A stretch of DNA of 64,000 nt from assembly GCA_023701285.1 (NCBI GenBank), contig JAMPXH010000006.1, forward strand, positions 1-64,000. The letters are read 5' to 3'. Below are positions 28,330 to 38,162 of the stretch, piece by piece (within the stretch, counting starts at the first letter, position 1; each line of letters begins with the position of its first letter). The notes under the pieces are model-generated. The model ran no database searches and was not told the DNA's origin. It saw nothing but the letters and a program-made list of their open reading frames with translations. The DNA comes from Candidatus Didemnitutus sp. Its GTDB lineage: Bacteria > Verrucomicrobiota > Verrucomicrobiia > Opitutales > Opitutaceae. The translations under genes were made by a program, and so were the position numbers.

Positions 28330-29733
28330 TCAAGCGCCAGCCTCGGCCGGGCGCAGGTAAGCGCCGCGCGCAAGGAGCTCGGCTTGGAGCTTCGCCACAT
28401 CGACCTGCGCGGGAGTCACACCGGTGTGCACGGCCTGCTTGGCGGCGCGTCCGGCCGCTTCGCCCATCGCCATGCATGTGGCCATGACGCGGATCGCGCC
28501 CATCGCCTCGTGCGTCGTCGAGATCGAGCGGCCGGCCACGAGAAGGTTTTGGATCTTCTGCGGCACGAGCGAGCGATACGGGATGTCGTAGCAGTCGCCG
28601 CACCAGATGAGCGTGCAGCCTTCGTCGCCCGGGCGGTGGATGTCGATCGGGTAGCTGGCGACGGCGATCGAGTCCTCGAACCGGCGGCAGCCGAGCACGT
28701 CCTCCTGCGTCATCGTGTATGCACCGACGATGCGGCGCGTCTCCCGGATGCCGAGGAACGGGGCGGTCTTGGTGAAGAAACATTTCTCGAAGCCCGGGAC
28801 GTAGTTCTTCAGGTAGACGAAGATGTCGTCGATCTGTTTGCGGGCTTCGATTTCACCGTCGGAAAGACTGCGCACGTCGGTGCCGTCCGTGCCGGCGACG
28901 CGCGTCATGTTGATCCAGACCTCGCCTTCGCGCAGGCCGGTGATGATGATCGTGCGTTCGTTCGGGATGTTGAGTTTACGCTCGGCGCGCGCCTTGGCGA
29001 TGAGCTCGCGCAGGCCGACGACGATGAACTGGTTGTTCTGGCCGAAATACTCGGCGGGGATGAAATCGGTGAGGTAGGTGCGCGTCTGCGTGGCGATGCT
29101 CATGCGCAACTTGTCCGTATCCACGCCGCCGATGCAGAACATGAGCGTGGGCGGCTGCATGCCGCCGGTCTCCTTGCTGCCTTTCTCGCAGGGGACGCCG
29201 GCGCGGTAGGCGACGTCGGCATCGCCGGTGCAATCGATCACGATCTTGCCGAGCACGGCCTCGCGGCCGCTCTTGCTCTCGATGACGATGCCGCGGATGG
29301 TGTCGCCGTCCATCACGACGCCGGCACAGAAGGCGTAGAAGGTGACGTCGACACCGGCCTCGAGCAGCATCTGGAGCGCGACACTCTTCACGGCCTCGGG
29401 CTCGACGAGCGTGATGCCCATGTGGAGCGGGCACCAACGGTGCTCGCTCGCGCCCTGCACGGCGCGGAGGCGGTCGATGAACTTCTGCGGGAGACCGTTG
29501 ATGATCTGGTTTTTCTTTTGCCCGAGGAAACCGAGGACCGGCAGGCCGATGGTCATGTTGCCGCCGACGAAGCTGCGGCTTTCGATGAGGCCGACCTTGA
29601 GGCCGTCCTCGGCCGCGGCGAGCGCGGCGGTGAGGCCGGAGGGGCCGCCGCCGACGACGAGCACATCATAGCTGGCGCGCACGGGCAGCGTGCGCGCGGG
29701 TTCCTGGATCGGAGGGAGATTGGACGCGGTCAT
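28330..29733 (-). CDS. FAD-dependent oxidoreductase
   Basis: Start MTASNLPPIQEPAR at 29731-29733; 'SYDVLVVGGGPSGLTAALAAAEDGLKVGLIESRSFVGGNMTIGLPVLGF'. Confidence 0.88.
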   Translation of the reverse strand: MTASNLPPIQEPARTLPVRASYDVLVVGGGPSGLTAALAAAEDGLKVGLIESRSFVGGNMTIGLPVLGFLGQKKNQIINGLPQKFIDRLRAVQGASEHRWCPLHMGITLVEPEAVKSVALQMLLEAGVDVTFYAFCAGVVMDGDTIRGIVIESKSGREAVLGKIVIDCTGDADVAYRAGVPCEKGSKETGGMQPPTLMFCIGGVDTDKLRMSIATQTRTYLTDFIPAEYFGQNNQFIVVGLRELIAKARAERKLNIPNERTIIITGLREGEVWINMTRVAGTDGTDVRSLSDGEIEARKQIDDIFVYLKNYVPGFEKCFFTKTAPFLGIRETRRIVGAYTMTQEDVLGCRRFEDSIAVASYPIDIHRPGDEGCTLIWCGDCYDIPYRSLVPQKIQNLLVAGRSISTTHEAMGAIRVMATCMAMGEAAGRAAKQAVHTGVTPAQVDVAKLQAELLARGAYLRPAEAGA

Positions 29734-29779
29734 GGGAGAGAAAAAAACGAGGATGAAAACGGATGGGTGCGCCGCGGGC

Positions 29780-30736
29780 TCAAGCGGTGAGCTCGACTTG
29801 GGCGGAGAGGAAATAGTGGTCGCTCGGGTAACGGCCATCGCGGCTGTCTTTCACGATGCGGGAGGCGAGCGTCTTCACGGGGCCGCGCGAAAAGATGAAA
29901 TCGATCCGCCCGGGCGGCTGGCGCGGGGCGAGCGAAGCGGGATAGGCCTCGCCGAGAAACCTGTGCGTCGTGAAACCCGGATCGCCGGGGCCGTGCACTT
30001 CCTCGTAGGTGTCCTTCCAGCCGCCGCTGCGGATGATCTCCATCAGGGGGTTGGCGAGGCGGGCGTTGAAGTCGCCGGCCAGCAGTTGCGGGAAAGTGTC
30101 CGCGTAGAGCGCGGCCTCGTCGACGATGAGGCGGGTCTGGCGTTCGCGGGCCGGCTGCGATTTGTGGTCGAGGTGCGTGGTGAGCACGCGGAACTCGCGG
30201 CCGGTGGCGCGCTCCTTGAGCCGCACCCAATTGACGTGGCGGGCGCGGGCGGTCTCCCACGACATGCTGCCGGGCAGATGCGGCGTCTCGGAAAGCCAGA
30301 AACCGCCGCACGTCACCGGCTCGAAGCGGTCGCAGGCGAACATGAGGACGTTCTTCGCGATGCCGTGGTAGCCGTCGAGTTTTCCGTCCATCTCCGGGCC
30401 TTCGAAACCGAAGAAGGCATAGTCGCGGAAACGCGCCTTCAGATCCTCGACCTGCCCCCAGAGCGTCTCCTGGTAGCAGACGATGTCGGGTTGCTGGGCG
30501 GCGATGACATCGAGGCAGAGTTCGCGGCGCTGGCTCCAGCCGATGCCCGCGGCCTCATCCTCGGGCAGAGCGACGCGGATGTTCGCCGTGAGGAGGTTGA
30601 TCCGTCCCGGCGGGAGAGCGGTCCGGGGCACAGCCGGCCGCGGTTGCGCCGGGGCGGCGGCCGGAGCCAGCGGGAGGAGGCTGGCGGCGGCGAGGCCCTT
30701 GACGAAGGTGCGACGGGAGACGGAGGTGGAAGGCAT
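29780..30736 (-). CDS. Tat-exported endonuclease/exonuclease/phosphatase (EEP) family hydrolase
   Basis: Tat-like 'SRRTFVKGLAAASLLPLA', 'LLTANIRV', 'YQETLWG', 'LAGDFNARL', 'YPSDHYFLSA'. Confidence 0.88.
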   Translation of the reverse strand: MPSTSVSRRTFVKGLAAASLLPLAPAAAPAQPRPAVPRTALPPGRINLLTANIRVALPEDEAAGIGWSQRRELCLDVIAAQQPDIVCYQETLWGQVEDLKARFRDYAFFGFEGPEMDGKLDGYHGIAKNVLMFACDRFEPVTCGGFWLSETPHLPGSMSWETARARHVNWVRLKERATGREFRVLTTHLDHKSQPARERQTRLIVDEAALYADTFPQLLAGDFNARLANPLMEIIRSGGWKDTYEEVHGPGDPGFTTHRFLGEAYPASLAPRQPPGRIDFIFSRGPVKTLASRIVKDSRDGRYPSDHYFLSAQVELTA

Positions 30737-30889
30737 GCGAAGGTGACCGGGAGGAGAGTTAAGCGGCGACCGGCGGGACGGCGAACAAATGCACCGGCGA
30801 AAACACCCTCGCGGCGAACGGGGCCGCGAGGGCGGGACAAGGCGATGAGGGGTCGGCGGCGTGCATCCCGGGCGCAGGCCGTGACCGGC

Positions 30890-33223
30890 TCAGCGGAACG
30901 AGAGCTCGTAGCCGAGGTTGACCTGGCGACCGAGGCCGAGCTTGCCGTTGGTGCCGATGTAGAGCTTGTCGGCGAGGTTGCTGCCGGTGAGGCGGAGCGA
31001 GTGGGTGTATTTCTTGTGGGTCTTCCAGCGATACTTCACGAACGCCCCGTAGTTGGCGAGCGAGGGAGACTCGACGAAGAGGTAGGTGATGTTGTTGCCG
31101 CTGCGCGAATAGTGCTGGTTCACGTAATCGCCGGTGTAGCGGACGCTGGCGCCCATGCTGAGGCCGCGGAGGCGGCCGGTGAAATTGTAGCGCAGCGACA
31201 CGGCGCTGGTCAGGCGCGGGACGAGCAGCTTGCGCTGCCCGCGCAGGTAGGAGTTGTTCGACTCGGTGATGATGGCGTCGTTGTAGCTGATGTTGCCGAG
31301 GAGGGTAAGGCTGTCCGTGACCTTCCAGTTGATGTCGCCCTCGACGCCTTTCACGCGCTCGGTGCCGATGCCGAGGTATTCGGGTTCGCCGTTGTCGATG
31401 CCCGTCTGGTAATCGGGATTCTCGGTGCCGATGTTGGTCTTCTCGATCTCGAAGAGCGAGATGGTGTAGCTGAGACGGCCGTCGGAGGACATGGACTTGA
31501 CGCCGACCTCGGTGCCCGAGCCGCGCTCGTTCGGAAGCAGGTCGGCGGTGCCGGCATCGTAGGTGGGGTTGCCGTTGAAGGAGGTGCTGCGGTTGGCGAA
31601 GAGCACGACGGAGTTGTTGCCGCGCACGCGCCAGTTCACGCCGTAACTGTAAGTGACGGCCTCGTCGTCGCCTTCGAGCCAGAGATCCTGCGTGTTGCTG
31701 GAGTCGACTTTGAACTCGGATTGGTCGTAGCGGACGTTGCCCATGAGCATGACGTTGCCGTTGGCGAGGGAGACGCGGTCGCTGACGGAGATGCCGCGGG
31801 TCACCACTTCCTCGTTTTCCTTCGAGACGCGGCGGCTCATGGTGTTCGGGTCGTAGGCACGCCAATCGGGATTGAACGGATCGAGGTAGCGGAAGCTGCG
31901 CGGCACGATGTTGACATCGGCTTCCTCGGCGGCCGTGAGGCGCCAGTAGGCGTCGCGGGTGCTCTCCTTGGCGTAGTCGGCGGAGAAGAGCAGGGAGTGA
32001 TCGAGCGATCCGGTGCGCACGCGGCCGACGAGATCGGTCTGGAAGGAGTAAGGCGAATCGATGTCCTGGACGCGGTTGCGCGGATAGATGTTCACGTAGC
32101 CGTAGCGGTTCTGCATCGGCAGCCAGGTGACGTCGTAGGTGGTCAGCAGATGCTGCCAGAAACTCTTGTCGTGCCAGCGATAGGAGAAGCGCTGCTTCCA
32201 GTTGCGGCTGAAGTTGTGCTCCAGCAGCACGCCGATGCCGTCATAGGCGCGGTCATACCACTCGTTCGGACCCATGCGGTTGTGGCCGATCTCCGCGAGC
32301 GGCCAGAAGTAGTCGCCGACGAAGCCGTTGTCGCGGTTCCAGTGGCCGGTGTTGGCGGCGGAGATGTTGGCATTGGTGACCAAGCGCGCGAACGACGCCG
32401 CGCGCCGGCCCTCAAGCCGCTGCGCTTCGTAGGTGACGTAGAGGCTGGTCTTCTCGGTGAACTTGTAGAGCAGGCCGAAGAACAGCGTGTCGTTGAGACT
32501 CTCGACGAAGTCGTAGTTGCCCTCGCGGTAATAGCGCTCGACCGAGGCCATGTAGAACAGCTTGTCCTTCACCACCGGACCGGAGGCGAGCAGGCTGCCG
32601 CGCAGGTAATCGTAGCTGCCGCCGACGGCGGAGATCTTGTATTGCGGCCGGTTCGTCGGGCGCTTGGAGACGTAGTTGATGACGCCGCCCGGCTGGGTCA
32701 TGCCGTAGAGCGTGGACATGGGGCCCTTGATCGCCTCGACCTGGTAGGTGTTGCCGATCTGCGGCGGCGGCGTGCGCTTGAAGCCGTCGCGCAGGATGGT
32801 GACCGGAAAGCCGCGCAACCGCGCCGCACTCGCCGTCGCGCTGATGGCGGCGTCCGACTCGTTCGGCTGTGCGCTGTAGCCGCTGAACATGGACATCTGG
32901 TCGCCCAGCGACAGCATCTCGAAATCCTCGATGAACTCCTGCGTCACGATCTGGATCTGATACGGCAGCTCGATCACGGGCGCCGCCGTGCGCGTGCCGC
33001 TCATCGCCTGCGTCGAGAACCATTCATCCTGCGCGCGCGTGGTCTCGACGCGGAACTCCTCGATCGTGATGACCTCATCCGTGGCCGCCTCCACGGCCGG
33101 CGGCGTTTGTCCGTGGGCCAGCCCGGCGAATGCCAGCGCCAGGCCCGCGGCGACAGGCGGAAGGATCGGTCGGAGGCCGGCCGCGAGGCCACCGGAATGG
33201 GAGTGCGGGGTGGGAGTAGGCAT
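30890..33223 (-). CDS. TonB-dependent receptor (siderophore-receptor-like)
   Basis: 'ITIEEFRVETTRAQDEWFSTQAMSGTRTAAPVIELPYQIQIVTQEFIEDF' plug; 'QPGGVINYVSKRPT'; C-term LGRQVNLGYELSFR. Confidence 0.93.
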   Translation of the reverse strand: MPTPTPHSHSGGLAAGLRPILPPVAAGLALAFAGLAHGQTPPAVEAATDEVITIEEFRVETTRAQDEWFSTQAMSGTRTAAPVIELPYQIQIVTQEFIEDFEMLSLGDQMSMFSGYSAQPNESDAAISATASAARLRGFPVTILRDGFKRTPPPQIGNTYQVEAIKGPMSTLYGMTQPGGVINYVSKRPTNRPQYKISAVGGSYDYLRGSLLASGPVVKDKLFYMASVERYYREGNYDFVESLNDTLFFGLLYKFTEKTSLYVTYEAQRLEGRRAASFARLVTNANISAANTGHWNRDNGFVGDYFWPLAEIGHNRMGPNEWYDRAYDGIGVLLEHNFSRNWKQRFSYRWHDKSFWQHLLTTYDVTWLPMQNRYGYVNIYPRNRVQDIDSPYSFQTDLVGRVRTGSLDHSLLFSADYAKESTRDAYWRLTAAEEADVNIVPRSFRYLDPFNPDWRAYDPNTMSRRVSKENEEVVTRGISVSDRVSLANGNVMLMGNVRYDQSEFKVDSSNTQDLWLEGDDEAVTYSYGVNWRVRGNNSVVLFANRSTSFNGNPTYDAGTADLLPNERGSGTEVGVKSMSSDGRLSYTISLFEIEKTNIGTENPDYQTGIDNGEPEYLGIGTERVKGVEGDINWKVTDSLTLLGNISYNDAIITESNNSYLRGQRKLLVPRLTSAVSLRYNFTGRLRGLSMGASVRYTGDYVNQHYSRSGNNITYLFVESPSLANYGAFVKYRWKTHKKYTHSLRLTGSNLADKLYIGTNGKLGLGRQVNLGYELSFR

Positions 33224-33234
33224 GGGATGGGGAG

Positions 33235-33246
33235 TAATATCTATTC
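33235..33246 (-). promoter_or_regulatory. SorC-regulon-like site S1 (TAATATCTATTC / GAATAGATATTA)
   Basis: Variant of GAATA-NN-TAT(G/T)C motif immediately upstream of TonB receptor start. Confidence 0.45.
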
Positions 33247-33360
33247 AGCTGAATCGTCCGCCGGACTTTGGAGGCGCGCAAGCCCCTTCAGGCGAACGAC
33301 GGTTACGGAGACGTTAACAATGGGGAGGAAGGGAGAAGGAGAAGGGGAAAGCACTAATTC

Positions 33361-33372
33361 GAATATTTATTC
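33361..33372. promoter_or_regulatory. SorC-regulon-like site S2 (GAATATTTATTC, perfect dyad)
   Basis: GAATA-TT-TATTC perfect palindrome; ATATTTATTCCG is shared exactly with site S4. Confidence 0.6.
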
Positions 33373-33545
33373 CGCATTCGAATTCGCTTTCATTGAGTTC
33401 AGCTCTCCCGGGGGTGTCAAGCGCTTTCCCGGCGCCCGGCCGGGAGCCAGCGCGACGCGCCCCGCCTATCCGTTCGGGCGCCCCCGCCCTGCCTTGCGCA
33501 GGCGGACACGCCTTCATCAGGCACCGCCGCAACCACCTGCCCGAC

Positions 33546-36092
33546 TCATTCCGGCGAGCACAGCACGAGACGCCAAAAGAACGCCGGCGCCGATACCTCG
33601 AGCGGCAGCGTCACCCGTTCGAACCCGCCACCGACATCCTCCACCACTTCCGCCTGCGCCACCCATTCCACGTCCGGGCGGTCCCAATGGGTCAGATCGG
33701 AGGAGAATTCGTGCGCGACATGGAAGCCGCTCGCCTGCCGCCGCACGTAGAGCCCCCACCAACCGCCCGCTCCGGCAAGGATCGCGGGTTCGCCCAAGGC
33801 CGGACGCCCGTCGAGCGGATGCCCGCCGAGGTGAAACTCGAGCAGGTTCGCCTGCCCGTCCCCATCGGCATCCGCCATGGGAACGCCGCGGGGATCGTCC
33901 GGCGAAAAATACTGCAGTCGCCACGTCTGATACGTGACGCCGGCAGTGCGAAACGTCCGCTCCGGCGTGCGCCCGCTCTTGCGCCCGTCGCTCACCACGG
34001 CGAACCACTCGTAGTCGCGCTCCGCCTCGAGTCCCCACCACGGTTGCCGGACGCGGCCGCCCGCGCCGGACTGGCGGCCGATCTCGGCATACTCCGCGAT
34101 CGGCGTGCCGAAATCGTAGGGCAACGCGAACTCGCTGGCGTAATCGCGGCGCCAGGCATCGAGCCAAGGCGAGTAAGTGCGCACCTGGATCTCGTTCCGC
34201 TGCGCCGAAAACGTCAGCAACCGCAGCCAGCCGTCGCCGCCATTCGCATCGTATTGGAAATCCTGCACCAGCGAGTAGACCGTGCTGCCCTCGTGCCGGT
34301 CGACGCGCCACCCTTCGCCGGTGATATGGCCGCCGAGGATGAGCATCAGCTGCGGGTGATGCCGCAGGGCCTGATAGATCGCGGCTCCATCCGAGCTGAA
34401 TTCCCCGTCCGTGCCCGGATTCATGGTGTAATGTGCGAGCACGATGGCCTTGCGCTGCGGGTGGTTCGCCAGCAGCCAATCCGCCCACGCGAGCACATCC
34501 GCATCCACGCTCGGACGCCCGAACTCCAGGCTGATGACGATGAACTGCAGCGCGCCGGCGGAGAACAACTGGAAGTGATTGTCGTTGTTCGCGCCATAGT
34601 AGCCGCCGAAGGAGGGCTTGCTGCCGAAACGCGCCAGGCCGAAATATTTGTTGAACAAAGCGGTCGTGCCCTGCGGATCGCCGTTGTCGGACTGGTCGTG
34701 ATTGCCGATGCACACGGCGAACGGGATGCCGCGCGGCAGTCCGGTCGTCTGTGGATTCTCGAGGCGCGCGAAACTGTTGCTGACATTCACCCACTGCGAC
34801 TCCGCCGCATCGCCGCTGTCCACGAGATCGCCGACGTGGAGCACGAACGGGATGTTCCACGCGGTGCGGTTGGCGACGATCCAATCCATCTGCGCATCGA
34901 GCATCGCCGGCTTCCCTCCGTGTTTGCCCGCCGCGTAATACTGCGTGTCTGGCAACACCACGATCGTGAAGTCCTCCGGTGCGGTAGCGCGGGGCCGCCC
35001 GTGGAAGATCACTTCCAAGGGCTGCGCGTCCGGGTCCGTGGCGTCGACTTTCAACGCCGCCGGCTCCGCCACGGCGATCGCTCCGTCAACCGGAGCGGCG
35101 ACCGCCAAACTCGGGGCGCGATTGGCGGGATCGGAATCAAACGTCACCAACAGCTCCGGCCGGGCCGCGAGCGTCGTTGCATGCGACGTGGAATAGGCGT
35201 AGCCATCCGTCAACCGGCTCCGCAGCAGCCAGCCATGATTCGGCGCGCCGTCCCGCCAGGCGCGCACGGTGGCGGTGACATCCACGTCGTAGTAACGTCC
35301 GCGCCGGTTGAAGACCATCTGCGTGACCGGCTCGCTTTGAGCCTCGATACCGTCCGCCTGCACGCCGTTGCCCCCCCACTCCACCGAGCTCCAGGTGGCG
35401 CCCGCGCCCCAGCCCACCAGCATCGGGTGGAAGAAAATCCGGTTGATGCTCTGCGCATTCGCATTCGTGGGGAGGTAAATGCGCAGCACCGCCCGCGAGA
35501 TGTGCGCATCGGCCGGCACCTGATCGCGCCGCGCCCCGAAGATGCCATCGAAACGCACGAGCGCCTGCGATTCGCTCGTGCTCGTCAACGTGGTGCTCCC
35601 GAAGACGACCCAGACATAGGTCGCCGTGTCGCTGATCTCCGGCGCGGTCTGGCTGATGCCGAGATCGACCGTGCCGGCGTAATCGTTCACTCCGCGCTGG
35701 AAGCGCAGCGTGCGTTCGCCAAATGGACGGTCGTCGGTCGTGGCGCGCGCAATCGCCCCGGGGGCCAGTGTCGCGCCGGAAAATGCACTCACGCGGTAGA
35801 AGCGGTCCTCGCCTGCGGCGAGACCGGCATGGACATGCGAGGTCGCGTCCGGCGGGAGCACGGCCGCCAGTTCCCACGCGCCGTCCCAGCCCGTGCGCCG
35901 TTCGACGCGGTAGCCTTCCTCCCCTTGCGCGCGGTCCGACCAAGTGAGCTCGACCGCGTGGGCCGAGAGCGGAGCCGCCCGCACTGCATCTGGCGGCAAC
36001 AAATCCTGCGCCACCACAGCGGCGGCGAACAGAAGCCCCGCGCCGGACGCCAGCGCGCGCCAAGTGGAGCGGCGCACCGGAGCAGCCGGCAT
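33546..36092 (-). CDS. Exported calcineurin-like metallophosphoesterase with FN3-like and DNRLRE/CBM96-like N-terminal domains
   Basis: Start MPAAPVRRSTWRALASGAG at 36090-36092; 'FTIVVLPDTQYYAAGKHGGKPAMLDAQMDWIV', 'FVLHVGDLVDSGD', 'CIGNHDQ', 'VLAHYTM', 'GGHITGEG'. Confidence 0.88.
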   Translation of the reverse strand: MPAAPVRRSTWRALASGAGLLFAAAVVAQDLLPPDAVRAAPLSAHAVELTWSDRAQGEEGYRVERRTGWDGAWELAAVLPPDATSHVHAGLAAGEDRFYRVSAFSGATLAPGAIARATTDDRPFGERTLRFQRGVNDYAGTVDLGISQTAPEISDTATYVWVVFGSTTLTSTSESQALVRFDGIFGARRDQVPADAHISRAVLRIYLPTNANAQSINRIFFHPMLVGWGAGATWSSVEWGGNGVQADGIEAQSEPVTQMVFNRRGRYYDVDVTATVRAWRDGAPNHGWLLRSRLTDGYAYSTSHATTLAARPELLVTFDSDPANRAPSLAVAAPVDGAIAVAEPAALKVDATDPDAQPLEVIFHGRPRATAPEDFTIVVLPDTQYYAAGKHGGKPAMLDAQMDWIVANRTAWNIPFVLHVGDLVDSGDAAESQWVNVSNSFARLENPQTTGLPRGIPFAVCIGNHDQSDNGDPQGTTALFNKYFGLARFGSKPSFGGYYGANNDNHFQLFSAGALQFIVISLEFGRPSVDADVLAWADWLLANHPQRKAIVLAHYTMNPGTDGEFSSDGAAIYQALRHHPQLMLILGGHITGEGWRVDRHEGSTVYSLVQDFQYDANGGDGWLRLLTFSAQRNEIQVRTYSPWLDAWRRDYASEFALPYDFGTPIAEYAEIGRQSGAGGRVRQPWWGLEAERDYEWFAVVSDGRKSGRTPERTFRTAGVTYQTWRLQYFSPDDPRGVPMADADGDGQANLLEFHLGGHPLDGRPALGEPAILAGAGGWWGLYVRRQASGFHVAHEFSSDLTHWDRPDVEWVAQAEVVEDVGGGFERVTLPLEVSAPAFFWRLVLCSPE

Positions 36093-37057
36093 CAGCGGGC
36101 TCCTTCGAAGTCGTAATAGACCGATCCGTGCTCGTAACGCAGCGTGCCTTGATAGCGGGGATTGACCTGCGTCCATCCCGCGACGCCCGGATCGGCATCG
36201 AGCCCGCGGATGAGTTCGTAGCGTGTCCCCGCGCGAGCCGCGCCGCGGTCGGCGACCTCGATCTGTTGCTGCGGGCCGAAAGTCCACTCGCCGGCGCGTC
36301 GCACCAAAATGGCCGGCGCACTCTCGGAGAGCACGAAACGCAACACCGCGGTGCCGGCCTGCAAATCGCCGGCCACATTCAGTTCCCCACCCTCGCCGGT
36401 GAGGAAGCGTCCGAGTTGCAGGCGGGTGCCGTGCTTGAGCGTGATCGTGCCGGGGCTCGGCCCCCGGAAGCTGAGCTCGTCGATCTCGGCCGCGCCACCT
36501 TGCGCGACGTGCGCGTGCAGCTTCGCCCGGCCGGAGAGCGTGACGCGCAGGACCTTCAACTGCTGCACCGAAACCGGATTGCTGCGGCTCTCCAAGCCGA
36601 ACTCGAGCTTGCCGCCCGCAAGATCGATCGCGCTGGCGAGGAAACCGAGCGTGTGGCCCTCGCGCGAGGAATTGCGGATGCGCAACGTGCCGCCCGTCTG
36701 GCGCAGCGTGCCCTCGACGGCGAGGGTGACGTTGCCGGGCTGGCCACTCGTCGCCTTGTAGACATCCCAGCTGCGCGCGCTGCCGGTGAAGGTCCAGTCC
36801 TTCACCACCACGCTCTTCACGAGACCGGCGGCGCCGGGGTCCTTTCCCAGCGGATCGACGATCGCATCCTGCCGCCCGGGCGCGCCGCCCGCCGGCTCTC
36901 CGCCGATACGCCAGTTCTTCGCGGCGCCCCATTGCCCGTTGCCCGTGGCGGCCCATTGGAACTCAGCCGCAGTCGCGCGGCTCGCCACCAACAGCAGCGC
37001 GCCGACCCAGGCGCAGCGGAAAACGAAACGAAAGGAAGCAGAACGGAGACGGAGCAT
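36092..37057 (-). CDS. Exported protein of unknown function (beta-rich), paralogous to N-terminal domain of 38163-41528 product
   Basis: Start MLRLRSASFRFVF at 37055-37057; 'AAEFQWAATGNGQWGAAKNWRIGG'; 'LDADPGVAGWTQVNPRYQGTLRYEHGSVYYDFE'. Confidence 0.75.
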   Translation of the reverse strand: MLRLRSASFRFVFRCAWVGALLLVASRATAAEFQWAATGNGQWGAAKNWRIGGEPAGGAPGRQDAIVDPLGKDPGAAGLVKSVVVKDWTFTGSARSWDVYKATSGQPGNVTLAVEGTLRQTGGTLRIRNSSREGHTLGFLASAIDLAGGKLEFGLESRSNPVSVQQLKVLRVTLSGRAKLHAHVAQGGAAEIDELSFRGPSPGTITLKHGTRLQLGRFLTGEGGELNVAGDLQAGTAVLRFVLSESAPAILVRRAGEWTFGPQQQIEVADRGAARAGTRYELIRGLDADPGVAGWTQVNPRYQGTLRYEHGSVYYDFEGAR

Positions 37058-37173
37058 CGGAGACGGGGAAGGATTGGGGCTGGAAGGCGTGGCGGAGGCG
37101 CTGGCGCCCGCCACGCCGATGGCATGCGAACAGCCAGCAGCGCGCGAGGCTGCGCGCGGCTGGCGGAGAGACC

Positions 37174-38097
37174 TCAGCGCTTCACCGCGCGACGCCGGCG
37201 CAGCACGCTGACGGCGAGCAACGCGACGATGCCGCCGCACAGCGCATAGGTCGACGGCTCGGGGATCGCTGTGTGCGTCACGATCACGTTGTCCAAGGTG
37301 AAGGAATCGGCGATCGTGTTGACGACACCGAAAGCGAGCGTGTCGAAGGTGTAATGCAACGTGCCCGAGAGCGTGTGGGCGCGCGCGTGACCGGAGCCCT
37401 CGACGGCGGGATTCCAGAACGCGTAGGTGAGGATGAGCTGATCGTCCAGGGTGCGCTCGAGCGAATACGAGGTCATGTAGGTGACATCCGACTGGATGCC
37501 ATAGTAGCCGCCAAAGGTCGCCGGCTGGCTCGAGGTCGTGCCATACGCGGTCGCGTCGATGATGAGCGACGGACCGGTGCCGCTGCGCGAGGTGAAGCGG
37601 ATCGGATTGCTCGTGCTGTTGGTGGTCAGGTTCAGGAAGTGGTCGGTGCGGTAGCCGTCATAGTCGTTGAAGGTGCTCAACGACTGCCCGAGCCCCGACT
37701 CGCTGATCTGCGCGCCACCGGAATCGAACAGACCGATGCGGAAGGAGCGGCTGTTGCCCGCCGGCACATTGGCGAAGGAAATGCTGTAGGTGATCTCGAG
37801 CTTGCTGCCGAGGGAAAGCGTGACGGGATCGAAATAGCCCAACAGGTGCGTGTTCACCGCGCTGGTGGCGGGTGGCACCGGCGTGGTGTTGTAGCGCAGC
37901 GAGCCGCCGGCGTTCCACGTGATGTCGCTCGCGGCCGACGAATACCAGCCGGCGGTGCCGCTGGTGAAATCCGCCGTGTAGATGGTGCTGGTGACTTGCG
38001 CGCGGGCGCCGAGCGCGGCGAGCGCGAAGGCACCGAGGGAGAGAAACAGCGAGCGGACGCGCGGGCGCCGCGAAGGGGAGGTGTGTGAGGTATTCAT
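37174..38097 (-). CDS. PEP-CTERM sorting-domain protein
   Basis: Start MNTSHTSPSRRPRVRSLFLSLGAFALAALGARAQ; C-term IPEPSTYALCGGIVALLAVSVLRRRRAVKR. Confidence 0.88.
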   Translation of the reverse strand: MNTSHTSPSRRPRVRSLFLSLGAFALAALGARAQVTSTIYTADFTSGTAGWYSSAASDITWNAGGSLRYNTTPVPPATSAVNTHLLGYFDPVTLSLGSKLEITYSISFANVPAGNSRSFRIGLFDSGGAQISESGLGQSLSTFNDYDGYRTDHFLNLTTNSTSNPIRFTSRSGTGPSLIIDATAYGTTSSQPATFGGYYGIQSDVTYMTSYSLERTLDDQLILTYAFWNPAVEGSGHARAHTLSGTLHYTFDTLAFGVVNTIADSFTLDNVIVTHTAIPEPSTYALCGGIVALLAVSVLRRRRAVKR

Positions 38098-38162
38098 GCT
38101 GGGGAAAAAGGACGGGCCATGCCTGCCCGGCCAGGGCGGCCGGGTGGGCGGAGGATGCGGGC

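Noticed and set aside
29690-33937. 1415-aa plus-strand ORF
   Set aside because: Antisense shadow of the EEP and TonB genes in high-GC DNA; low-complexity Arg/Ala/Val/Asp-rich translation without recognisable domains.
33546-36956. ORF track 1136-aa start for the metallophosphoesterase
   Set aside because: The N-terminal ~288 aa are out-of-frame shadow of the upstream gene 36092-37057; a signal-peptide start lies at 36092.
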